A DNA stretch of 64,000 bases, taken from Zygnema cylindricum. Lineage: Eukaryota > Streptophyta > Zygnematophyceae > Zygnematales > Zygnemataceae. Under the pieces are notes generated by a model, which saw only the letters and a program-made list of their open reading frames with translations, was not told where the DNA came from and made no database searches. Shown in pieces: positions 55,500 through 64,000 of the stretch; position 1 is the first letter of the stretch; each line of letters begins with the position of its first letter. The DNA is taken from positions 473,692 to 537,691 of the forward strand of contig JBBHKE010000775.1 of NCBI GenBank assembly GCA_037447655.1. Direction: 5' to 3'. The position numbers and the translations under genes are program-made.

Positions 55500-56516
55500 T
55501 GTAGAAATTATTACATTTTTAAGGTATTTTCTAGGTCTGAATTTATTAGTAAAAACATGAAAAGTAAAAGCGTAGGCATCCAGCCTCCACCTCTTCACTC
55601 TACCCACCATACTTGTTGTAGTCACTAAAGGATAGAGAGGTTGGTGGAGCTATGGTTGCCTCAGCTCCGTATGCACAACTTAAGAGTGACCTAAGTCACT
55701 CTCAACAAAAGGTTGAGTCCGGCAGGACTCGAACCTCCGACCGGCAACGCGTGGCGTAGCCGTCATCTCTAATCGGTTTATCGTAGAAGTTCGTTGCATT
55801 ACACATGGTATGATATTTATTTAAACAGTGAACAAAACATTAATTCGATTAACATAACTGCGAAAATGAAACATAGAGACATAGCAGATTCAGTGCGTAC
55901 ACCAAATCCGCCACACAAAATAAATGAGTCGGGCATTTATTTCAACGACGTTCATTAAACGTCGGTCTTCATCCAACAACGTTAATCGTCGCCGAGGACT
56001 TGGAATGGTCACTTTGGCGGTTTTTGGTCGTGGCGTAACGTGGTGTGACCTAGCGATACGTGGCAGGATTGAATTGAGTAGCGGGGATCCCGGACGACAT
56101 ACGGACGAGTCATACGATGACACGCGTCTACTCCGTGGCCTTGTCGTACAGAGGCCGTGTATAAAGTACATCGGCCACAGTACTTTTTGGTACTTTACAG
56201 TATTCTGATTGGAGCGTACTTTAGTAGATAGGGTTTGTGAGAGGGATGTAGGACTTATAATATTTTTAGACAGTCGCCTCTCCCTTGGGAGCTTTGTATA
56301 AATTGGCATCTTTGTCGGCTCATAACTATCCCCCTGGTTTGGCATTTTCAAATTTTCTTTTTTCTACGGACTCAGTGGAGTCCAAGCTGAACATGGGTAC
56401 AGTCAGATTGTCTGCTTGTTTGCTTAGGTAGCAGTGGTTGCCACTGAAAGTGGGCTAATTAATAACTTTTAGAGGCTTCCTGTATTCTGTAGTCCGATGG
56501 AGGACACAGAATTTCA
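55500..56516 (+). repeat. 5' LTR of Copia-C
   Basis: 1,017 bp, TGTAGAAATT...GAATTTCA. It resembles the LTRs at 2737 and 3419/10024. It contains ACGTGG motifs (56038-56083) and the antisense tRNA-like module. Its last 20 bases hold the gag start codon. Confidence 0.9.
55707..55786 (-). other. Antisense tRNA-like segment in Copia-C LTR
   Basis: Minus-strand B box GGTTCGAGTCC (55725-55735) matches the consensus fully and is followed by TTTT (55707-55710). The A-box region (CGATAAACCGATTAGAG, near 55770-55786) is degenerate. Confidence 0.5.
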
Positions 56517-57297
56517 GGTTATGGACCCACCCTCTAGGGTGCCCACCTTCAATGGATCTGGGTTCATCTATTGGGAAGCCATAATGATGGGAGTTTTGTG
56601 CGAAAAACGATATTGGGGTATCGTCAGTGGTCAAGCGAAACGTCCACCTTCGGGAACTCCACCTGGATTTAGAGGAGTAAGGTTTCTTGCAGCCACGACT
56701 GCCTCAGCAGAGCAGGCAGATGATGGGGACAGCAGTGTGTCTGAAAAGGGGAAAGGGAAGGAGACACCCCTCACTCCTATTGCCACACTATTGGGAGTGG
56801 CGACCGTGAAGACCGCGGAGAACGATACTCAAATATGGGAGGATGTAAACATGGCTACCAAGAACTTCATTCTGAGGCACCTCACTCAAGCTTTGGCCAC
56901 CCCTCATCTTCACAATTACAAGGCCGAGGAATTTTGGGTGAGATTGGTGGAGATTTATAGAGCTGGAACTATTCAGGAGCTCCAGTTGGTTGAGCCAAAG
57001 CTAGTGAGTTACACTTACAAAGGAGGAAAGATGTTAGATTACTCTAATGATCTTTCTTGTTTTTATATTGAGATGGAGAGTGCCGGGTGGACTCGTACAA
57101 TGAAAATGAAAGTTAACACTCTTATCATGAAGTTAACAGATGAGTTCGAGAACATAGTGTACCGAGTACGTGAAATGCCTGATAATTCATGGAAATGGAA
57201 CACAATGGTCAGGATGATACTTGTGCAGGAAAACACAATGGAGATTAGGAGAGGGGGAAAGAGCATCCAAGCTCTAGTAGCAGGAGGGGACCAATAG
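56497..57297 (+). CDS. Copia-C gag (capsid part)
   Basis: A 266-codon open frame, the most complete copia gag here. The ATG at 56497 is inside the LTR. QVMDPPSRV is written across the primer site, then FNGSGFIYWEAIMMGVLCEK and the copia Gag core up to YRVREMPDNSWKW and QENTMEIRRGGKS. It ends at TAG 57295-57297, within one codon of where Copia-B has its TAG when the two are aligned. The zinc knuckle that should follow lies in another frame after this stop. The close match to Copia-B gag over the full length supports the start and the family assignment. Confidence 0.9.
   Translation: MEDTEFQVMDPPSRVPTFNGSGFIYWEAIMMGVLCEKRYWGIVSGQAKRPPSGTPPGFRGVRFLAATTASAEQADDGDSSVSEKGKGKETPLTPIATLLGVATVKTAENDTQIWEDVNMATKNFILRHLTQALATPHLHNYKAEEFWVRLVEIYRAGTIQELQLVEPKLVSYTYKGGKMLDYSNDLSCFYIEMESAGWTRTMKMKVNTLIMKLTDEFENIVYRVREMPDNSWKWNTMVRMILVQENTMEIRRGGKSIQALVAGGDQ
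56517..56531 (+). promoter_or_regulatory. Primer-binding site of Copia-C
   Basis: GGTTATGGACCCACC directly after the LTR CA. It differs at one base from the Copia-B site and so has one mismatch to the plant initiator tRNA-Met anticodon arm. It is also gag coding sequence. Confidence 0.7.
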
Positions 57298-57723
57298 GGG
57301 AAGACGCGAAGAAACTGTATAAAGGGGAAAGAGATCATTGCAAAAAAACGGGACACTTCATCGCAGATTGTGTTAAGCTGTCGGAGCTGAGGCTCCAAGA
57401 GAACCGTGGAGGGGGTTCTTTCGGAGGGAAAAAAAGGAATTTGTGGTTACAAAAGTGACAGAAGAAACCGAGGATGAGTCTTCAGAGGAGGATGGTGAGC
57501 TTCTTCTTGACGAGAGTCTGGAGGAGAAGGAGATCCCTCGGAGACAAAAGTGTGCCCTTGGAGAAATTCGGGAAGCACCATAGGAAGGATGGATCATCGA
57601 CTTAGGTGCATCCTTAGTGGGATCAGTAGATCTGAAAGTCTTAGTGGAGGGTAAGACTTCTATACTTACATTCTCAGATGTACTCTTTATTCCTCAGCTG
57701 AGTAAATCCTTGTCTCTACGTCT
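57298..57723 (+). pseudogene. Copia-C nucleocapsid and deleted protease
   Basis: The zinc knuckle reads DHCKKTGHFIADC (near 57337), with the first Cys lost. An acidic linker follows, then GWIIDLGAS where DSGAS is expected, so the Ser of the protease active site is Leu. Immediately after GAS the sequence jumps to LVGSVDLKVL. Compared with Copia-B this removes about 100 bases. The protease is therefore inactive on two counts. Confidence 0.85.
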
Positions 57724-58963
57724 GTGTTAGATGACAAAGAGTTTGATACCTTCACTAGAAAGGGAGTCTTTACAGCTAAGTATATGGATGAAGTTTACTT
57801 CACAACAGATAAGGGTAGCCAAGGAATTTTTAGGCTTAACTTGAGTAATGAAAAGAATAATGTTTACTATGTTGGTGTTCCTAAGTTGATGATTTGGCAT
57901 AAGCGGTTGGGGCATGTGTATTTTGATAGGTTGAGGGAAATGAAAAAGCTTGGGGTAGTAGAAGGCATTCAGTTTGGGGATAATGAAATGATGGATGATT
58001 GTAGTGGCCGTGCTCAAGGTAAGGCTCACAGACTCCCCTTTCCCAAAGTCGCCACATACAGAGGAGAGAAAGTACTAGATTTGGTCCACACAGATATTTG
58101 GGGACCTGCAAAAGTACCTTCTGTTGGGGAAAAGAGGTTTATGTTGACAATAATCGATGACTGGTCTAGATACTCTAGAGTCTACTTCCTAAAAACAAAG
58201 TCTGAAACACCAACTTACTTCAAAGAATATGAAGCCTAGAGTAAGAAGTTGCATGGAACTCCCATGAAGAGAATAGGGAGTGATAATGGGGGGGAATATA
58301 CCTCTAACCAGTTTAAGGAATACTTAAGAGATGAGAGAGTTCATCCAGAAAATCGTACCATATAACCCGGAACAAAATGGGGTAGCTGAGAGGTTGAACC
58401 GAACACTAGGAGATAGTGCATGCAGTATGTTGGCCGACAAGAAAATAAGGAAGAGATTTTGGGCAGAAGCCATGAACTATGCCAACTACATTAAGAATAG
58501 AGTCCTTAGCTCAGCTATAAAGGGAATGACACCTTATGAGAGATGGGTTGGAAGGAAACGAGATATCTTACACCTTAAAGCATTCGGTAGCCAAGGTTAC
58601 ATTCTTGACACGTATAGGAAAAATTGGAAACTAGATGCTAAGGAAAAACCTGGATACTTTGTAGAATATGATGAGGATGGCAAGGGATATAGAGTCTATG
58701 ACTTAGCAAAGAGAGATCTCATTTTGGTCAAGCACCTAGTTGTCATGGATGAAGGGAAGTCATTAGACCCTTTTAAATTTACAAAGAAGATAAGAATCAG
58801 ATTTGAGTCCGAAGGTGAGGAGGACTCCATATTTCTCGAAAGGGACATGAGTGAAACATGGACAAGGGAGATCCAAGATACAAGATCCACTGGAAACATC
58901 ACATATTCCTACGAAATTCGAGGACACAGAAGTGGAGGAACCGGAATTGGCTACCATGGATAG
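57724..58963 (+). pseudogene. Copia-C integrase, first unit
   Basis: MIWHKRLGHVYFDRLREMKK gives the zinc-domain histidines, but the CSGC pair reads CSGR, losing one Cys. DIWGPAKVPS, SDNGGEY and PEQNGVAERLNRT retain the three acidic positions, across a TAG at 58237-58239 and a frame change near 58330. The linker after the integrase (YDEDGKGYRVYDLAKRDLIL) runs to 58963. 57794-58229 is nearly identical to 60465-60900. Confidence 0.88.
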
Positions 58964-60464
58964 GGGATCAAATAAGACACTAAGGAGAAATCCAAGACTT
59001 CCCTCCATCCCAAATTCATAGTTTGAGGGATGGAGAAGGAGCAGCAAAAGGATCTAGAAAAAACAGGCCGCTTACAAGGTAACTAAGCTATCTCACCCAA
59101 ATAAGCCTCAGTCATACTCGGAGGCAGTAAACAGTCCGGAGAAAGACATATGGATTAGAGCCATAAATGATGAGATTGCCTCTATCATGGAAGAAAATAC
59201 TTGGGAACTAGCGGACTGTCCTCCGGACAGAAAACCAATTGGTTGTAAATGGGTGTTTAAACTAAAATTGAACCCAGATAATACCATTGAAAGATATAAG
59301 GCTTGATTGGTCGCAAAGGGGTTACCCAAAAAGAGGGAATTGACTATGAGGAGACTTTTGCTCCAGTTGTTTGGTTCCCATCAGTAAGGATTCTCCTTAG
59401 TCTGGCAGCAACGAGAGACATGGAAATACACCTGATGGATATAAAGATTGCCTGTCTTAATAGTGAGTTCGAGGAAGAAATTTTCATGAGGCAACCAGAG
59501 GGGTTCGTGGAGGATGGAGACAAGAGCAAAGTCCGCAGGCTTATAAAGTCTTTACATGGATTGAAGCATGCTCCCCGAAAATGGAATAAGAAACTAGATG
59601 AGTTTCTCACTGGTATGGGATTTATCTGGATCAACTCTAATCATTCTATTTATATGTTTGAGGATAAGAATGGTGTGAATTTTATTGCAATTTATGTGGA
59701 TGATCCGCTTGTGTTAAGTAAGTCTTTCGAAAAGATGAATAAGTTAAAGAAAGATCTTAGAAGCAGATTTAATATGAATGATTTAGGGGAGGCAAGATAT
59801 ATTTTGGGGATCTAAATGGAGAGAGATAGGGAGAAAATGATTATCATACTTACTAAAAAAAAAACAATATGTAATATGCTTGAGAAATTTTAGATGGAAA
59901 ATGCAAACAGTTGTGCCACTCCCATGAACTTAAAGAAAGTAAGTGATGGGAGTGTAAAAGGAGGACTGATAATTTTAGATGATCAGTTGAGTCCAGAAGA
60001 GACAAAGTTTATAAATTACATTCCTTATAGACAGGTCGTAGGAAGTTTGATCTACTTTATGAACTGTACAAGTTCAGACATAGCGGACATAGCGGCAGCA
60101 GCAGGAGTCATCAGTAGGAGTCTTAACGATCTTAGGAAGAGAGATTCGGAGGCAGCCAAGAGAGTCATGAGATATCTGGTAGGAACCAGAGAGTTATGGT
60201 TGCATTTGGGAGGGGAGCACACTGATATCACTACTTGGAATGATGCTATGTATGGGGATGCACCTATGCGAAGATGTAATTCTGGGTATGTGTTTTATCT
60301 GGGGGAAGGTGCTTGTTGTTGGAGCAGCAAGCAACAAAAGGTGGTTGCTCAGTCTACTATGGAGGCTGAGTACATTGCCTCTTGCTCTGCTGTTAAAGAG
60401 TTGATGTGGGTCAAGTCCTTGTTGCAATAATTGGAGTATATGAAAGAGGGAGTGCATGAAGTGT
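58964..60464 (+). pseudogene. Copia-C RT and RNase H, first unit
   Basis: RT pieces are KPIGCKWVFKLKLNPDNTIE (near 59230), the open frame 59303-59815 with YEETFAPVVWFPSVRILLSL, and YVDDPLVLSK near 59695, where the residue after DD is Pro. RNase H is in 59894-60430 with WNDAMYGDAPMRRCNSGYVF, which has Asn where Ser-Asp is usual, and SSKQQKVVAQSTMEAEY. The frame ends at TAA 60428-60430. The sequence leaves RNase H at about 60464 in the middle of the domain. Confidence 0.88.
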
Positions 60465-61065
60465 TTTACTTCACAACAGATAAGGGTAGCCAAGGAATTT
60501 TTAGGCTTAACTTGAGTAATGAAAAGAATAATGTTTACTATGTTGGTGTTCCTAAGTTGATGATTTGGCATAAGCGGTTGGGGCATGTGTATTTTGATAG
60601 GTTGAGGGAAATGAAAAAGCTTGGGGTAGTAGAAGGCATTCAGTTTGGGGATAATGAAATGATGGATGATTGTAGTGGCCGTGCTCAAGGTAAGGCTCAC
60701 AGACTCCCCTTTCCCAAAGTCGCCACATACAGAGGAGAGAAAGTACTAGATTTGGTCCACACAGATATTTGGGGACCTGCAAAAGTACCTTCTGTTGGGG
60801 AAAAGAGGTTTATGTTGACAATAATCGATGACTGGTCTAGATACTCTAGAGTCTACTTCCTAAAAACAAAGTCTGAAACATCAACTTACTTTAAAGAATA
60901 TAAAGCATGGAGTGAGAAGTTGCATGAAACCCCCATTAAGAGGATAAGGAATGATAATGGGGGGGAATATACCTCTAACCAGTTTGAGGAATATCTGAGA
61001 GATGAGGGAGTGCAGACCAAAAAACTGTACCATATAAGCCGGAACAAAATGGGGTAGCTGAGAGG
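60465..61065 (+). pseudogene. Copia-C integrase, second unit, left half
   Basis: Restarts at the GAG-pre-integrase (YFTTDKGSQGIFRLNLSNEK) and follows 57794 onward at an offset of 2,671 bp. About 435 bp are nearly identical. After 60900 it becomes more like Copia-A than like the first unit. A frameshift near 61015 (VQTKKLYHISRN) disrupts the core just before the solo LTR insertion. Confidence 0.85.
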
Positions 61066-62438
61066 TGTTGTTTTGGAAGATTCAGTTTCGTACTTGCGTG
61101 CGCGTGTTTTCGTGCGTACGCATTTATCGAAATTAATGTGGTGGCACGAATGCATTTTCGGGTTAAGGGAGAAGTGAAATTAATTGAAGTTCGACGTATG
61201 GAAGTACGAATTGAGTGACGCGAACAAACATATGTAAAAGTACGGTTCGCGTAAGTGAAATGGACGGCGGATCGCGAAGCGATCCGATGTATGATATTTG
61301 AAGTATGTAAAATCGTAAAATTGTACGTCGCACGTACGAAACATAATGCGACAGGTGACATTTATTACATGGGACGCCGCCGGTACGGAGCGTCGTATTT
61401 CACAGGTGTACTTTAAGGTGTACTTTATTTGCGACATGCATTTATCGAAAATGACGTGTACCTTAAATGCGACAAGGCGCATTTATGACAAAGTACGTGT
61501 TTTCGGTACGGACAGAATTGGATCGTACGAATTGATTTCGGCAAGTTGGTCATGGTACACGTGGAGGGCGAATGTCGTCTACCGATATTTTCAAGGGATC
61601 TCATTATTTTTAATGACGCATTATCTAGTGGACCGTACATATGCGATGTCGGTTCACTACGTGGACTTATCGACAAGTGACTAAGCAAGTTGTCACTTAT
61701 GACGCGGATTTGTGGATGCGTCGGTGTAAATATTTGAAGCATCAATGTTTTGTCTTATTTGAATTAATGATTTAGTGTTGATTAAAATAGTTATATTTTA
61801 GGTGATCAATGAGGATATCGACAATTTAATTGTGTGTCTTTATGTGTCGTATTTGCAGACAAGTGTACGCTTACGATTGCTTGACTTTCAGGTGTACGAT
61901 TACGATTAGTTTACTCTTACTAAAAGGTTATTATGCGTAAATAGGATTTAATGACAGTTACGTAATTTACGTTGGTTATTTTGACACTTAGTGATTTTTT
62001 AACAGCTCACAAGTGTATATATAGATTTGAGCTTCATTAGAATAATCATCAATGCTGGTTAGTAAAGTGGGGACCAAAGATGTAGTGTTTTAGGGTTGTC
62101 GATTAGGTCATGCACTTTGAATGATATAATGATTATTTGATTATACTTTTGTTTATGTGTGATGCATTTGTGTGTTATTATTTATTTATGTTTTTATATA
62201 TGTTTGATATGCATTGTTTATGCATTTGTCCTAGGGTTTGTTTATGTCGATTATTCCATCAAACCTTAGATGTTGTCATAGGGTTTATTTATGTTGATTA
62301 TTCCATGAAACCCTAAATGTTGTTGTATGTTAAATGGAGGATGCATTTCAAATGATTATTCGTCGACCTATTTTTGCTTAGCTTTTTGCATGATAGTTTG
62401 GGTCGCTTTTGCGGTCTATTTTAGACCAAAGAACAACA
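61066..62438 (+). mobile_element. Solo LTR, family S, copy 2
   Basis: 1,373 bp, TGTTGTTTTGG...GAACAACA, flanked by a perfect AGAGG duplication (61061-61065 and 62439-62443). It interrupts the copia integrase between GTAGCTGAGAGG and AGGTTGAATCGAAC. Same family as 49877-51245. TATATATA box at 62016-62023. Confidence 0.95.
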
Positions 62439-64000
62439 AGAGGTTGAATCGAACACTAGGTGATAGTGCATACAGTATGTTGGCTGATAAGAAAATAGGA
62501 AAGAGATTTTGGGCAGAAGCAATGAACTGTGCCAACTACATTAAGAATAGAGTCTTTACCTCAAGTGTAAAGGGAGTGACACCTTATGAGAGATGGGTTG
62601 GAAGGAAACGATATATCTCACACCTTAAAGTATTCGCTAGCCAAGTTTACAGTCTTGACACGTATAGGAAAAACTAGAAACTAGATGTTAAAGGAAAACA
62701 ATGATACTTTGTGGGATATGATGAGGATATTAAGGGATACAAAGTCTATGACGTAGCAAAGAAAGATATAATTCTGGCCAAATACCTAGTTGACATGAAT
62801 GAAGGGAAGTCATTTGACCCCTTCAAATATATAAAGAAGATAAGGATCAGATTTGGGTCCGAAAGTGAGGAGAACTCGGTCGTTCCTGAAAGGGACATGA
62901 GAGAAACTTGAATTGTAGATTTAGGAGGATCCGAGATACACGAGACTCACCGGAAACCTCATATATTTTTATGGACTTTGAGGAGATAAAAGACGTGGGA
63001 CTAGAACCGACTTCCATGGAAAGGGGAGCCAATGAGACATTGAAGAGAAATCTAAGACTTCCATCCATTCCAGCTTCAGAGTTTGAGGGAGGGAGAAGGA
63101 GCAGCAACAGGATACAGGAAAAACATGCCGCTCATAAGGTAACTAAGCTATCTCACCCAAATGAGCCTCAGTCTTACTCGAAGGCAGTGAATAGTCCGGA
63201 GAAAGAAAGATGGATAAGAGCCATAAATGATGAGATGGCATCAATCATGGAAGCAAATACTTGGGAACTAGCGGATTGTCTTTCAAACAGAAAACCTATT
63301 GGGTGTAAATGGGTATTTAAACTAAAACTGAACCCAGATAATACCATTGAGAGATATAAGGCTCGACTGGTAGCGAAGGGGTTCACTCAAAAGGAGGGGA
63401 TTGATTATGAGGAGACCTTTGCTCTAGTTGTTCGGTTCCCATCAGTAAGGATTCTCCTAAGTCTGGCAGCAGCGGAAAACATGGAAATTCACCAGATGGA
63501 TATTAAGACTGCCTTTCAAATGGTGAGTTAGAAGAGGAGATATTCATGAGGCAGCCAAAGGGATTTGTGGAGAAAGGAGAAGAGAGCAAAGTGTGCAGGC
63601 TCATCAAGTCCTTATATGGACTGAAGCAGGCTACGGAACAGTGGAATAAAAAACTAGATGAGTTTCTCACCTGTCTAGGGTATATCCGGATCAGTTCTGA
63701 CCATTCTATCTATATGTTTGAGGATGAGAATGGTATCAGTTTTATTGCAATTTATGTGGATGATATGCTTGTGTTGAGTAAATCTTTGGAAAAGATAAAT
63801 AAGTTGAAGAAAGATCTTCGAAGAAGATTTGATATGAAGGATTCAAGGGAGGCAAAATATATTTTAGGGATTCAGATGGAGAGAGATAGGGGAAGAAGAT
63901 TATCATAATACTCAGAAAGAAGCAATAGGTAATATGCTTGAAAAATTCCAGATGGAAAATGCTAACAGTTGTACCACTCCCATGGACTTGAAAAAAATAA
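62439..64000 (+). pseudogene. Copia-C second unit: integrase end and RT
   Basis: Resumes with RLNRTLGDSAYSMLADKKIG at about 62442 and the integrase C-terminus, with a TAG near 62676. The linker is at 62711-63107. RT follows with RKPIGCKWVFKLKLNPDN (near 63290), YKARLVAKGFTQKEGIDYEE, YGLKQATEQWNKKL and YVDDMLVLSK (near 63750). Frame changes are near 63530 and 63895. It leaves the window in the connection region (MENANSCTTPMDLKK). Confidence 0.88.

Larger units (their letters stand above)
55500..64000 (+). mobile_element. Copia-C: Ty1/copia element, 5' LTR to window end
   Basis: Inserted in Copia-D at 55500 (5-mer before it: GAGTA). The 5' LTR (55500-56516) is followed by primer site, gag, a deleted protease, integrase, RT and RNase H up to 60464. 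There the sequence jumps back to the GAG-pre-integrase region and a second pol unit runs to the window end, interrupted by a solo LTR. The 3' LTR is not in the window. Confidence 0.9.

Overview
This window looks like transposon-rich nuclear DNA from a streptophyte (green-plant lineage). Four things suggest this: Ty1/copia elements whose primer-binding site matches the anticodon arm of plant-type initiator tRNA-Met; a Ty3/gypsy element carrying a cytosine-5 DNA methyltransferase, an arrangement I know from charophyte algae (Klebsormidium) and, independently, dinoflagellates; a PIF/Harbinger transposase with its Myb/SANT partner; and long degenerate TTTAGGG-like tracts. A charophyte alga or early-diverging land plant is my best guess, but the species cannot be fixed from this sequence. 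I see no intact housekeeping gene, rRNA, functional tRNA gene or CRISPR array.

Layout. 1-3418: decayed 3' part of a copia element (Copia-A) with its 3' LTR. 3419-3577 and 10024-~10785: one minus-strand copia LTR split by a nearly complete copia element, Copia-B (3578-10023; LTRs of about 1.05 kb, TG...CA ends, near-matching 5-bp target duplication). ~11.87-21.34 kb: a decayed gypsy polyprotein in the order Gag, protease, DNA methyltransferase, reverse transcriptase, RNase H, integrase. 21.9-22.9 kb: an unrecognised minus-strand gene-like ORF. 23.4-24.7 kb: a 31-bp minisatellite and pyrimidine/purine tracts. 24.8-43.9 kb: AT-rich intergenic DNA with small inverted-repeat elements, a large palindrome, interstitial T/G-rich repeats, one plausible spliced minus-strand gene (35.7-36.5 kb), a non-LTR retrotransposon tail (39.0 kb) and a 42-bp in-frame repeat. 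44.2-47.7 kb: Harbinger transposase fragment and convergent Myb/SANT gene. 49.9-51.2 kb: a solo LTR. 52.3-55.5 kb: minus-strand copia (Copia-D), interrupted at 55500 by a plus-strand copia (Copia-C). Copia-C runs off the window, carries a tandem pol rearrangement, and is itself interrupted by a second solo LTR of the 49.9-kb family.

The most interesting system is the methyltransferase-bearing gypsy element. Motifs I, II, IV, V, VI, VIII, IX and X are recognisable in the usual non-permuted order between protease and RT, in frame with the protease at the upstream junction, although this copy is inactivated. Next are the copia elements, whose gag start codon lies inside the LTR, whose primer site is a half-tRNA-type initiator-Met match read through as gag codons, and whose LTRs contain an antisense tRNA-like B box followed by a T-tract.
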